NCBI RefSeq assembly: GCF_016863635.1
Contig: NZ_BOPG01000048.1
Location: 62,001-126,000 of the forward strand
Direction: 5' to 3'
DNA: 64,000 nt
DNA from: Virgisporangium aurantiacum
GTDB lineage: Bacteria > Actinomycetota > Actinomycetes > Mycobacteriales > Micromonosporaceae
Each line of letters opens with the position of its first letter. Positions within the stretch are counted from its first letter, which is position 1. Of the stretch, positions 43,060 to 52,112 are shown piece after piece. The notes below the pieces were generated by a model. It searched no databases and had not been told where the DNA came from. It saw only the letters and a program-made list of their open reading frames with translations. The translations under genes and the position numbers were made by a program.

Positions 43060-43538
43060 TCAGGGCCCTGGTCATCGTCGCCTCCAACCGTGCCGCGGCC
43101 GGTGTCTACGAAGACACCAGCGGCCCGCTCCTGGTGGAAGGCCTCCGCGTACTCGGCTGCGAAGTTAGTGATCCGCTCGTTGTTCCTGACGGACCGCCGG
43201 TCCGCACTGCGCTGCGTGATGCGGTCGTTGCGGGCTTCGATGTCGTGGTCACAAGCGGGGGGACGGGAATCAGCCCGACCGACGCAACACCGCAGATGAC
43301 GCGCGAGGTGCTGGATTACGAGGTACCTGGCGTAGCCGAAGCGCTCCGGTCAGTAAGTCGGGACAAAGTCCCCACGTCAATCTTGTCAAGAGGGTTGGCG
43401 GGCGTCGCCGGACGAACTTTCGTGGTCAATTTGCCCGGATCGCGAGGCGGAGCCAAGGACGGACTGGCCGTTCTCGGCCCGATCCTGGCCCACGCCGTCG
43501 ACCAACTCCGCGGCGGAGACCATCCCCGAAGCGCATAG
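43044..43538 (+). CDS. mog: Molybdopterin adenylyltransferase family protein (MogA/MoaB)
   Basis: 164 residues from ATG 43044, overlapping moaC. It activates molybdopterin with AMP before metal insertion. The MoCF-domain signature VVVTSGGTGISPTDATP and the NLPGSRGGAKDGL loop are present. The MogA versus MoaB names cannot be separated by sequence alone. moeA begins 9 nt downstream. Confidence 0.92.
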   Translation: MDPLVIRALVIVASNRAAAGVYEDTSGPLLVEGLRVLGCEVSDPLVVPDGPPVRTALRDAVVAGFDVVVTSGGTGISPTDATPQMTREVLDYEVPGVAEALRSVSRDKVPTSILSRGLAGVAGRTFVVNLPGSRGGAKDGLAVLGPILAHAVDQLRGGDHPRSA

Positions 43539-43547
43539 GCTGATCCG

Positions 43548-44738
43548 GTGGCAAGCCACCCGACAACCTCCCTGCCGTGGCCCGACGCGCGCCGTGCGGT
43601 CCACGCGGCCGGCGCCGCGGCGATGCGCGCGCCGGTGACCGTTCCGCTCGTCGAGGCGGAAGGGCTCACGCTCGCCGAACCGCTCACCGCCCGGGCACCC
43701 ATGCCGGCGTTCCCGACCTCGAGCGTCGACGGCTGGGCGGTCCGCGGTGCCGGTCCGTGGCGGATCACCGGCCAGGTACTGGCCGGTTCACCCGCGCCCG
43801 CCCTGACCACCGACGGCACCTGTGTCGAGATCGCGACCGGCGCCATGGTCCCGACCGGTGCGTCGGTGATCGTGCGGGTCGAGGACTCCACGGTGAGCGG
43901 CGACGAGGTGACCGGCGAGGCGCGCGCCCCGCACGAGTGGCGCGACATCGGCGAGGAGGCGGCCGGCGGCGAGGAACTCATGCCGGCCGGTACCCGGATC
44001 AATCCGGCGGTGCTCGGTCTCGCGGCGTCGGCCGGACATGACGTCCTGAGAGTCCACAAGGCGCCGAAGGTCGCCACGCTGGTGTTCGGCGACGAGCTGC
44101 TGGTGGAGGGCGTGGCCGGCGACGGCCGCGTACGCGACGCCCTCGGCCCGCAGGTGCCGGCCTGGCTGCGCCGCCTCGGCGCCGAGGCCCTGCCGCCGGT
44201 CGTACCGGTGCCCGACACGCTCGACGCGCACGTCGATGCCCTGAAGAAAGCGCTCGACGGCGGCGCCGACCTGATCTGCACCACCGGCGGCACCATGCAC
44301 GGCCCGGTCGACCACCTCCACCCGGCCCTGAAGGAGCTCGGCGCCGAGTACGTGGTGAACACCGTCGAGGTGCGGCCGGGCTTCCCGATGCTGGTAGCGG
44401 CGCTGCCCGGCGGGCGGTTCGTCTGCGGCCTGCCGGGCAACCCGCAGTCGGCCGTGGTCGCCCTGGTGACCCTGGTGATGCCGCTCCTGGCCGGTCTCGT
44501 CGGCGCGCCGGTGCCGCCGCTCGGCACCGTGACGCTCGGCGCCGAGGTGCCCGGCCGGGGCGGGCACACCCACCTGGCCCTGGTGCGGCGCGACCCGGCC
44601 GACGGGCTCGCCTATCCCCTGCCGCACGCGAACTCGGCCATGCTGCGCGGGCTGGCGCGGGCCATCGGGTTCGCGGTCGTCGCACCGGACACGACCGGGA
44701 CGCCCGGCGCGAGCGTCCCGTTGGTGGCCCTGCCATGA
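43548..44738 (+). CDS. moeA: Molybdopterin molybdenumtransferase MoeA
   Basis: Inserts molybdate into adenylylated molybdopterin. 396 residues from GTG 43548. Four expected domains are visible: the start with SSVDGWAVRG, the domain with ATGAMVPTGASVIVRVED, the MoCF domain (TTGGTMHGPVDHL) and the LPGNPQSAVVALVTLV segment. The MoCF segment departs somewhat from the usual TSGGVSxG loop, so a secondary MoeA role is possible. The stop overlaps moaE as ATGA. Confidence 0.92.
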   Translation: MASHPTTSLPWPDARRAVHAAGAAAMRAPVTVPLVEAEGLTLAEPLTARAPMPAFPTSSVDGWAVRGAGPWRITGQVLAGSPAPALTTDGTCVEIATGAMVPTGASVIVRVEDSTVSGDEVTGEARAPHEWRDIGEEAAGGEELMPAGTRINPAVLGLAASAGHDVLRVHKAPKVATLVFGDELLVEGVAGDGRVRDALGPQVPAWLRRLGAEALPPVVPVPDTLDAHVDALKKALDGGADLICTTGGTMHGPVDHLHPALKELGAEYVVNTVEVRPGFPMLVAALPGGRFVCGLPGNPQSAVVALVTLVMPLLAGLVGAPVPPLGTVTLGAEVPGRGGHTHLALVRRDPADGLAYPLPHANSAMLRGLARAIGFAVVAPDTTGTPGASVPLVALP

Positions 44739-45163
44739 CCACCACCGCGGCGGTCACGACCGCGGTGACCACCGACGAACTCGAGGTCGCCGCGCACGAG
44801 CGCGCGGTCGCGTCGGCGGCCGCCGGGGCCGTCGTGTCGTTCAGTGGCGTCGTGCGCGATCATGATCATGGACGCCCGGTGACGCTGCTCGAGTACGAGG
44901 GGCACCCGAGCGCCGCCGAGGTGCTGCAAAAGGTCGCCGAGGAGATCGCCGCCGACCCCGACGTGTACGCCGTCGCCGTGTCGCACCGGCTCGGCGCGCT
45001 GGAGATCGGCGACGTCGCGCTGGCCGCCGCCGTCGCCACGGCGCACCGCGCGGCGGCGTTCGCCGCCTGTGCGCGGCTGGTCGACGAGGTCAAGGCGCGC
45101 CTGCCGGTCTGGAAGCACCAGGTCTTCGCCGACGGCACCGATGAATGGGTCAACTGCGCGTAG
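44735..45163 (+). CDS. moaE: Molybdopterin synthase catalytic subunit MoaE
   Basis: 142 residues from ATG 44735. With MoaD it adds the dithiolene sulfurs to the pyranopterin. Signature segments are AVVSFSGVVRDHDHG, LEYEGHPSAAEVL, VSHRLGALEIGDVAL, AFAACARLVDEVKARLPVWKHQ. The catalytic Lys in KARLPVWKHQ is in place. The partner moaD is 18 kb away at 63.0 kb. Confidence 0.95.
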   Translation: MTTTAAVTTAVTTDELEVAAHERAVASAAAGAVVSFSGVVRDHDHGRPVTLLEYEGHPSAAEVLQKVAEEIAADPDVYAVAVSHRLGALEIGDVALAAAVATAHRAAAFAACARLVDEVKARLPVWKHQVFADGTDEWVNCA

Positions 45164-45170
45164 TCGCGCG

Positions 45171-45184
45171 GTTTCACGTGAATC
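45171..45184. promoter_or_regulatory. parS: parS-like site, one mismatch, 39 kb from the cluster
   Basis: GTTTCACGTGAATC, a single mismatch from the parS core, located 7 nt after the moaE stop, between convergent genes. Confidence 0.6.
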
Positions 45185-45192
45185 ATCGGCGA

Positions 45193-45218
45193 AGGGCCGG
45201 CCCGGACAGGCCGGCCCT
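45193..45218. terminator. Bidirectional hairpin between moaE and the DoxX gene
   Basis: A perfect 10-bp stem AGGGCCGGCC / GGCCGGCCCT with a 6-nt loop lies between the two convergent stops. There is no T tract on either side. Confidence 0.6.
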
Positions 45219-45229
45219 CGCGAAGGAAC

Positions 45230-45955
45230 TCAGAACGGCAGGCGGCGGCCGGCCTGCAGCGCCCGCGTGGCCAGCCTGGCCTCGCGCCGCGCGGTGCGGG
45301 CGCTCCGGCGGACCGACTTGCCGGCCTGTGACGCGGCGGTGCTGGCCCGCCAGGCGGCGTTGCCAACCGTGTCGGTGATCGCGTCACCCGCGCGGCCGAC
45401 GACATGGCCGGCGCGCTTGGCGGCCGCCACACCGGTCAGTCCGGCGGTGGCGCCGGCCACCTTGGCGGCCCGGCGGGCGTCGCGCGCGGCATAGCGGCCG
45501 CGGCGACCGGCCTCCCGGGCGGCGTACCGGGTCTGGTAGGCCAGGCTCGGGCGGCCACCGCGGTCGACCATCGCGTACAGCAGGCCGCCGAGCAGGCCCA
45601 GGTTCTTGGCGAACTGTGCCCGCTGCTCGGCCTTGCGCTGCGGATCGCTCTCGGCCCAGAACGGGTGGGTGGCGATCGTCGACGGCACCACCGTCGCGGC
45701 CAGAACGGCCGCTGCCGGCCGGGTGAAGTGGCCGGTCGCGAGCAGGAGCCCACCGGCCACCTGCGCAATGCCGGTCGCCTTGACCAGGGTCTCGGTATCG
45801 GTAGGGAGGTTGGCGGCCTCCAGCGCAGGCTCCAGGTAGTCGGTGACCGGTTTGGCGTCCGCGACGTGCCGCTCCGGATGCTTGAGGACGAGGTACCCGC
45901 TGCCGACGAACAGCGCGCCGAGCAGCGTACGGGCTGCTGTACGAATGGGCGTCAT
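45230..45955 (-). CDS. DoxX family membrane protein
   Basis: 241 residues from ATG 45955. The first 140 residues have four hydrophobic helices of the DoxX fold (LLGALFVGSGYLVLKHPE, GIAQVAGGLLLATGHF). The last 100 residues are Arg/Ala-rich and cytoplasmic with low hydrophobicity, unusual for the family and possibly nucleic-acid or membrane binding. DoxX proteins are linked to redox and sulfur metabolism, but no specific role can be given. It is divergent from the SWIM gene by about 65 nt. Confidence 0.82.
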   Translation of the reverse strand: MTPIRTAARTLLGALFVGSGYLVLKHPERHVADAKPVTDYLEPALEAANLPTDTETLVKATGIAQVAGGLLLATGHFTRPAAAVLAATVVPSTIATHPFWAESDPQRKAEQRAQFAKNLGLLGGLLYAMVDRGGRPSLAYQTRYAAREAGRRGRYAARDARRAAKVAGATAGLTGVAAAKRAGHVVGRAGDAITDTVGNAAWRASTAASQAGKSVRRSARTARREARLATRALQAGRRLPF

Positions 45956-46023
45956 GACCGGTCCTTACCCCGCGTACGACCGCTTTACGCAACTGTCGTA
46001 CCTGTTCATTAGGCTTCGGTGTG

Positions 46024-47313
46024 ATGACCGAGACCGAGGTCGCCGGCACAATCACCCCATGGAGCGCGGAACAGGTCCTCGCGCTCGCCCCGGACGTACC
46101 CGCCCAGCGGGCCGCACAACTGCTCGTCGGCGACTCCCGGTGGTCCGATTCCGGTAGCGCGGGCGAGCTGGTGTGGGGCCGGATCCGGGGCACCTCCGAG
46201 TACCAGACGATCGCCGAGCTGGGTGAGCGGCCGGCGTTCCACTGTTCCTGCCCGAGCCGCAAGGTGCCCTGCAAACACGTCCTCGCCCTGCTGCTGCGCT
46301 GGGCGAACCGCAAGGTCGCGACCGCCGACGAGCCGGGCTGGGTGCACGACTGGTCGATGCGGCAGGCGGCCCGCAACGCCCGTCGCGAGGGTGCTGCGGC
46401 GAAGCCGCGCGAGGTGAACCCGAAGACCGTCGCCCGGCGCGCCGACCGGGTGGCGGCCGGCATGGCCGAGCTCGACCGGTGGCTGGTCGACCAGGTCGCC
46501 GGCGGGGTCGCCAACCTCACCACGGTGGGCTACGAGCCGTTCGACACGCTGGCCGCCCGGCTGGTCGACGCGCAGGCCCGCGGCGCCGCCGGCCTGGTGC
46601 GGCGGCTCGCCGGCGCGGCGGTCAGCGGTGACCCGGAGCGCCTGGTCACCGAGCTGGGGCTGCTGCGGTTACTGGCCGCCGGGTACGCCCGCATCGACGA
46701 ACTGCCGGCGCCGCTGGCCGCCACCGTCGCCAGCCGGGTCGGCCTGCCGGTGAGCCGCGAGGAGGTGCTGTCGACTCCCCCGGTCGCCGACCTGTGGGCG
46801 GTGCTCGGCATCCGCGACGAGATCGACGACCAGTTGAGCAGCCGCCGCACCTGGCTGCGCGGGTGCGGCACCGGGCGGATGGCGATGGTGCTGTCGTTCG
46901 CCGGCCCGGGCCAGTCGCTCGCCAACGACTTCACCCCGGGCACCGTGGTCGAGGCCGACCTGTGCTTCTACCCGGGGGCCACGCCGCTGCGCGCGCTGGT
47001 CGCCGGCCGCGCGGGCGTCGTCAAGGACCCGCCCGACCCGCCGGCCGACAGCGTCGTCGGCGCGCTCGACTCCTGGGCCGCGGCCCTCGCCGGCGACCCG
47101 TGGCTCGACCGGTGGCCGGTGCTGGTCGCCGGCGTGCACCCGACGCTGACCCATCTGGTCGAGGCCGACGGCACCGCGCTTCCCCTGCGCGGCGAGCACT
47201 GGCCGCTGGTCGGTGCCGCCGGTGGGCGCGCGTGCCGGGTGATGGGCGAGTACGGTCCTGGCGGCCTGCGTCCGGTATCGGCCTGGATGGGCGACCGGAT
47301 GGTGGACCTGTGA
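46024..47313 (+). CDS. SWIM zinc-finger protein
   Basis: 429 residues from ATG 46024 (GTG 46021 also possible). A SWIM finger near residues 75-90 reads FHCSCPSRKVPCKHVLAL, the CxCxnCxH form that binds zinc and is linked to DNA or protein binding. The rest is helical with no catalytic motif. It is the first of five genes with overlapping stops and starts (SWIM, DUF5691, MoxR, DUF5682, VWA), so it probably acts in the same complex or pathway. The next gene overlaps its stop by 4 nt (GTGA). Confidence 0.85.
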   Translation: MTETEVAGTITPWSAEQVLALAPDVPAQRAAQLLVGDSRWSDSGSAGELVWGRIRGTSEYQTIAELGERPAFHCSCPSRKVPCKHVLALLLRWANRKVATADEPGWVHDWSMRQAARNARREGAAAKPREVNPKTVARRADRVAAGMAELDRWLVDQVAGGVANLTTVGYEPFDTLAARLVDAQARGAAGLVRRLAGAAVSGDPERLVTELGLLRLLAAGYARIDELPAPLAATVASRVGLPVSREEVLSTPPVADLWAVLGIRDEIDDQLSSRRTWLRGCGTGRMAMVLSFAGPGQSLANDFTPGTVVEADLCFYPGATPLRALVAGRAGVVKDPPDPPADSVVGALDSWAAALAGDPWLDRWPVLVAGVHPTLTHLVEADGTALPLRGEHWPLVGAAGGRACRVMGEYGPGGLRPVSAWMGDRMVDL

Positions 47314-48833
47314 ACCAGACCTGGCCCGAGGTGGTCGCCGCCGCGCTCGTCGGCACCGACCGGCGGCCGGTCGACGGTGGCGCCGGCGCACTCCTCGACA
47401 CCGCCGCCGAACTCGGCCTCCGCAAGCGGGCGGGGGTCGACGCCGCTCACGGCGTCCCGTTGCCTGAAGCCGCGCCCACCGATGAAGCGCAACCGGCGTC
47501 GCGGGCCGCAACCACGCGCCTCGCCGGCCTCCTCGACCCCTTCACCAGCATCGACGGGCGCGGCGCCGAGACCCGTCTGGAGCTGGTCGACGAGTGGCTG
47601 GAGAAGGGCCGGCTCGCCGCCGGCGACCTGCTCCCCGCGCTGCTCGATCTCGGCCGGCGGCACCGGCGGCTGCGGCCGGCGCTGCTCGCCGCCGGTGGCG
47701 AACGCGGGCGGTGGCTGGCCGCCCAGCGACCCGACTGGCGTTACCTGCTCGGCGAGGCCGACGAACGGGAACTCACCGAGCCGTGGGACCTCGCGCCGAT
47801 CGGGCGGCGGATCGGCCACCTCACCGCGCTGCGCCGGCGCGACCCGGCAGCCGGCCGCCAACTGCTGATGGCCAGCTGGGACACCGAGAACGCCGACGAC
47901 CGCGCGGCCCTGCTCGGCACCCTCGACGTCGGACTGACCACCGACGACGAGGAACTGCTCGACGTCGCCCTCGACGACCGCCGCCGCGAGGTGCGCGGAA
48001 TGGCGCTCGACCTGCTCGCCCGGCTGCCCGACAGCCGGTACGGCGCGCGGATGGCCGAACGGGGCCGGGCCTGCCTGCGGCTCGGCACGCACGGCGGCAG
48101 GTCTGTCGCCGAGGGAGGCGACCGGGTCGACGTTCGGCCGCCGAACCGGTGTGACCCGTCGATGCAGCGTGACGGCGTCGCGGCGAAGGCACCGGCCGGC
48201 ACCGGGCAGCGCGCCTGGTGGCTGGAGGAGGTGCTGGCCCGCACGCCGCTCGCCACCTGGGGGCCGCCCGACGAGCTTCTCCAGCGGCAGATTCCCGAGG
48301 AGTGGGCCGGCGTCATCCGGCGCGGGCTCGGCCGGGCCGCCGCGGCACAGAGTTCCGGCGAGTGGGCGGCCATGCTGGTCGACCGGTTGTGGCCGGAGGC
48401 GACCGCCGCCCAGCGGCCCGACGACCGGCTCCTGCTCGAAGCGCTCTACGAGGCGCTGCCCACCGAGCAGCGGGCCGAGCGCGCCGCACACGTCCTCCGC
48501 AACGACCCCGGCCGGGCCACCGCCGCCGGCGTCGAGCGGCTGCTCGAACTCTGCCCGCGTCCGTGGCCGCCGCAACTCGCCGACGCCGCGCTCGGCGCGA
48601 TCGCGGTGCTGGTGCGCGGCGGCGCGTCGACCTGGCGGCTGGCCGGCCTCGTGACGCTCGCCGGCACCCGACTGCCGCTGGCGATAGGGGTCACGCCTAC
48701 GGCCGTCGCCGTCGAACTGCTGCGGGCCGCGTTCGCCGAGGACCGGCCCACCGACCCGCGCCTGGGCACCATCGACCAGTTGTTGGACGTGCTGCGCTTC
48801 CGCCACGAGATGAACGAGGAGCTCAACCAGTGA
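47310..48833 (+). CDS. DUF5691 protein
   Basis: 507 residues from GTG 47310, overlapping the SWIM gene stop. It is Ala/Leu/Arg-rich and all-helical, with repeated helix pairs that look like HEAT-type repeats (for example RRREVRGMALDLLARLPDS). The assignment to DUF5691 rests on the position between SWIM and MoxR genes and on length. It probably serves as a scaffold for its neighbours. MoxR follows with a 4-nt overlap. Confidence 0.75.
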   Translation: MNQTWPEVVAAALVGTDRRPVDGGAGALLDTAAELGLRKRAGVDAAHGVPLPEAAPTDEAQPASRAATTRLAGLLDPFTSIDGRGAETRLELVDEWLEKGRLAAGDLLPALLDLGRRHRRLRPALLAAGGERGRWLAAQRPDWRYLLGEADERELTEPWDLAPIGRRIGHLTALRRRDPAAGRQLLMASWDTENADDRAALLGTLDVGLTTDDEELLDVALDDRRREVRGMALDLLARLPDSRYGARMAERGRACLRLGTHGGRSVAEGGDRVDVRPPNRCDPSMQRDGVAAKAPAGTGQRAWWLEEVLARTPLATWGPPDELLQRQIPEEWAGVIRRGLGRAAAAQSSGEWAAMLVDRLWPEATAAQRPDDRLLLEALYEALPTEQRAERAAHVLRNDPGRATAAGVERLLELCPRPWPPQLADAALGAIAVLVRGGASTWRLAGLVTLAGTRLPLAIGVTPTAVAVELLRAAFAEDRPTDPRLGTIDQLLDVLRFRHEMNEELNQ

Positions 48834-49888
48834 CCGATGTTGTGCGGCGGCACGCCGAAGACGAGTTCGCCGGCGAACTGGATCTGCTGGCCAAGACCGA
48901 CGACCGCCCCAAGCCGCCCGGCTGGAAGCTGTCGCCGCAGGCGGTGGTCACGTACCTCATGGGCGACGGTGAGATCACACCGAAGTACATCGGTCCGCGG
49001 CGGCTCATGGAGGTGGCCGTCGCCACCCTGGCCACCGACCGCGCGCTGCTGCTGCTCGGCGTACCCGGCACCGCGAAGACCTGGGTGTCGGAGCACCTCA
49101 CGGCCGCGATCAGCGGCGACTCGTCGCTCATGGTGCAGGGCACGGCGGGCACGCCGGAGGAGTCGATCCGGTACGGCTGGAACTACGCGCGGCTGCTGGC
49201 CGAGGGGCCGTCACGGGCGGCGTTGGTGGAGAGCCCGGTGCTCAAGGCGATGGCGGGCGGCGCGATCGCGCGCATCGAGGAGCTGACGCGGATGCCGTCC
49301 GACGTGCAGGACTCGCTGATCACCGTGCTGTCGGAGAAGGTGCTGCCGATTCCGGAACTGGGCACGGAGGTCGCGGCCCGCAAGGGGTTCAACGTGATCG
49401 CGACGGCGAACGACCGTGACCGCGGCGTCAACGATCTTTCCAGTGCCCTGCGGCGGCGGTTCAACACCGTGGTGCTGCCCGTGCCGGCCGACGCCGAGCA
49501 GGAGGTCGACATCGTGTCCCGGCGGGTCGCCGCCCTGGGCCGATCGCTGGAACTGCCGGAGTTGCCGCCGGCGTACGAGGAGATCCGCCGCGTGGTCACC
49601 GTGTTCCGGGAACTGCGCGCCGGCAGCACCGAAGACGGGCGCACCAAGCTCAAGTCGCCCAGCGGCACGATGTCGACGGCCGAGGCGATCTCGGTGCTGG
49701 TCAACGGGATCGCGCTGGCGACGCACTTCGGCGACGGCGTGCTGCGGGCACAGGACGTGGCGGCCGGCATCGTCGGCGCGGTGGTCAAGGATCCGGTGTC
49801 CGACGCGGTCGTGTGGCAGGAGTACCTGGAGACGGTGGTGCGCGAGCGCGACGGCTGGCGCGACTTCTACCGGGCCGCGCGTGCCTGA
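48830..49888 (+). CDS. MoxR-type AAA+ ATPase
   Basis: 352 residues from GTG 48830. Walker A is LLGVPGTAKT (about residues 74-83), Walker B is represented by GAIARIEELTRM, in which the usual DE is IE, and sensor 1 is NVIATANDRDRG. The arginine-finger stretch SSALRRRFN follows. MoxR ATPases typically load or remodel a VWA partner, and the last gene of this operon encodes one. The gene upstream overlaps by 4 nt and the one downstream by 8 nt. Confidence 0.9.
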   Translation: MTDVVRRHAEDEFAGELDLLAKTDDRPKPPGWKLSPQAVVTYLMGDGEITPKYIGPRRLMEVAVATLATDRALLLLGVPGTAKTWVSEHLTAAISGDSSLMVQGTAGTPEESIRYGWNYARLLAEGPSRAALVESPVLKAMAGGAIARIEELTRMPSDVQDSLITVLSEKVLPIPELGTEVAARKGFNVIATANDRDRGVNDLSSALRRRFNTVVLPVPADAEQEVDIVSRRVAALGRSLELPELPPAYEEIRRVVTVFRELRAGSTEDGRTKLKSPSGTMSTAEAISVLVNGIALATHFGDGVLRAQDVAAGIVGAVVKDPVSDAVVWQEYLETVVRERDGWRDFYRAARA

Positions 49889-52112
49889 AACGAAGCTTCT
49901 TGGAGTGCGCCACCACGGGCCGGGATCGGCCCGGGCGGTGTGGCGTGCGCTTTCGGACTACGAACCGGACATCGTGCTGATCGAGGGTCCGCCAGAGGCC
50001 GACAAGCTGGTGACCTGGGCGGCGCACGAGGAACTGCGGCCGCCGGTCGCGCTGCTCGCGTATCCGAACCAGGGCGACCCGTCGGCGCGCGCGGCGTTCT
50101 GGCCGTTCGGCGACTTCTCCCCGGAGTGGCAGGCGATCCGCTGGGCGCTGCGGGCGCAGGTACCGGTGCGGTTCTGCGATCTGCCGGCGGGCGTGCGCTT
50201 CGCGTCCGTCACCGTTTCTGAAGCCTCCGACGCCGAAGCCGAAACCGACGCTCTCGCCCGGCGCGACCCCATCGGCGCACTCGCCTTCGCCGCCGGTTAC
50301 GACGATCCCGAGCGCTGGTGGGAGGACGTGGTCGAGCACCAGATCGCCGATCACGACCACGACCCGATGGCACCGTTCGACGCGATCGCGAGCGCGATGG
50401 GCGTCGTGCGCCAGGCCGCGCCCGACCCGCCGGCCCGGGAAAAGCTTTACGAGGACCGGCGGGAAGCGCACATGCGGCAGGTGCTCCGGTCGGCGCGCAA
50501 GACGCACGAGCGGATCGCCGTGGTGTGCGGCGCCTGGCACGTGCCCGCACTCACCGATCCGTTGCCGACGGCCGCCGCCGACGCGCGGACGCTGAAGGGC
50601 CTCACCAAGAGCCGCATCGGCATGACCTGGGTGCCGTGGACGCACGGGCGGCTCGCCTCGTGGCAGGGCTACGGCGCCGGCGTCTCCTCCCCCGGCTGGT
50701 ACCACCACCTGTTCACCGCCCCGGACCGGGTGGTGGAACGGTGGCTGACCGCGGTCGCCGGTGTCCTGCGAGCGGAAGGGCTGCCGATCTCCAGCGCGCA
50801 CATCATCGAGGCGGTGCGGCTGGCGGAGGCGCTGGCGACGCTGCGCGCGCGTCCGCTGGCGGGCCTGGCCGAGGTCACCGAGGCGACCCGGGCCGTGCTG
50901 TGCGACGGCGACGAACTGCGCGTGCAACTGGTGAACCGCAAGCTGGTGGTCGGTGAGCGGCTGGGTGAGATCCCGGCGGACATGCCCGGGGTGCCGCTGG
51001 CGCAGGACCTGGCCGCGTCGCAGCGGTCGCTGCGGCTCCAGCCGTCTGCGCTGGCCCGCGACCTCGACCTCGACCTGCGCCGCCCGATCGACGCCGACCG
51101 CAGCCGGCTGCTGCACCGGTTGCGGCTGCTCGACGTGCCGTGGGGCGAGCCGTTGGAGCAGCGCCGGGGCAGGGGCACGTTCTGGGAGTCGTGGCGGCTG
51201 GTGTGGGAACCGGAGTACGCGGTCGACGTCATCGCCGCCAGCGGATACGGCGCCACCGTTCCGGCGGCCGCGACGGCGGTGGTGGTCGAGCGGGCCGGTG
51301 CCGCGAAGACGCTGGGCGACGTCACGGCGCTGGTCGAACGCTGCCTGCTGGCCGACCTGCCGACCGCGTTGCCACCCGTGCTGGCCGCGCTCGACGAGCG
51401 GATGGCGCTCGACACCGACGTCGCGCATCTGATGGACGCGCTGCCGGCGCTCGCCCGCACCCTGCGCTACGGCGACGTGCGCGGCACCGACGTCGGCTCG
51501 CTGCGCGTGGTCACCACCACGATGCTGACGCGGATCCGGATCGGGCTGCAGAAGGCGCTCACGAACCTCGACGACGACGCCACCCGCGCCATGCGGGCCC
51601 GCCTCGACGGGGTGCACGCGGCCATTCCGTTGCTGGAGGCCTCCTCCGACGGGTGGTACGACGCGCTGGCGAAGGTGGCCGGCCGGGACGACCTCCCGGG
51701 CCTGCTGGCCGGCCGGATCGCGCGGTTGCTGGTCGACGCCGGTCGCATCGACCACGCCGAGGCGGCCCGGCGGCTCGGCGTGGTGCTGACCGTCGGCGTG
51801 CCGCCGGCCCGGGGCGCCGGCTGGATCGAGGGGTTCGTCGCCGGCGGCGGGCTGGTGCTGGTGCACGACGAACCGCTGCTGCGGCTGGTGGACGAGTGGC
51901 TGGCCGGGATCGACGACTTCCCCACGGTGCTGCCGCTGCTGCGCCGGACGTTCGGGGCGTTCCCCGCGCCGCAGCGGCGGGCGATCGGCGAGCGGGTGCG
52001 GCAGTTGGGCCGGGCCGGGTCGCTGCCGGTCGCGGCGGGGCCGCATCCGCGCGGTGACGCGGTGCTGCCGACGGTTCGTCTCCTGCTGGGGGGTCCTGTC
52101 GATGACCGATGA
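49881..52112 (+). CDS. DUF5682 protein
   Basis: 743 residues from GTG 49881, overlapping the MoxR stop by 8 nt. The N-terminus GVRHHGPGSARAVWRALSD and IVLIEGPPEADKL, with a VVCGAWHVPAL segment near residue 220, resembles TraB/ChaN-type folds with conserved Glu and His residues. The C-terminal 450 residues are mostly helical. It is a hallmark partner of MoxR-VWA operons; its biochemical function is unknown. The VWA gene starts within its last codons. Confidence 0.8.
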   Translation: MPETKLLGVRHHGPGSARAVWRALSDYEPDIVLIEGPPEADKLVTWAAHEELRPPVALLAYPNQGDPSARAAFWPFGDFSPEWQAIRWALRAQVPVRFCDLPAGVRFASVTVSEASDAEAETDALARRDPIGALAFAAGYDDPERWWEDVVEHQIADHDHDPMAPFDAIASAMGVVRQAAPDPPAREKLYEDRREAHMRQVLRSARKTHERIAVVCGAWHVPALTDPLPTAAADARTLKGLTKSRIGMTWVPWTHGRLASWQGYGAGVSSPGWYHHLFTAPDRVVERWLTAVAGVLRAEGLPISSAHIIEAVRLAEALATLRARPLAGLAEVTEATRAVLCDGDELRVQLVNRKLVVGERLGEIPADMPGVPLAQDLAASQRSLRLQPSALARDLDLDLRRPIDADRSRLLHRLRLLDVPWGEPLEQRRGRGTFWESWRLVWEPEYAVDVIAASGYGATVPAAATAVVVERAGAAKTLGDVTALVERCLLADLPTALPPVLAALDERMALDTDVAHLMDALPALARTLRYGDVRGTDVGSLRVVTTTMLTRIRIGLQKALTNLDDDATRAMRARLDGVHAAIPLLEASSDGWYDALAKVAGRDDLPGLLAGRIARLLVDAGRIDHAEAARRLGVVLTVGVPPARGAGWIEGFVAGGGLVLVHDEPLLRLVDEWLAGIDDFPTVLPLLRRTFGAFPAPQRRAIGERVRQLGRAGSLPVAAGPHPRGDAVLPTVRLLLGGPVDDR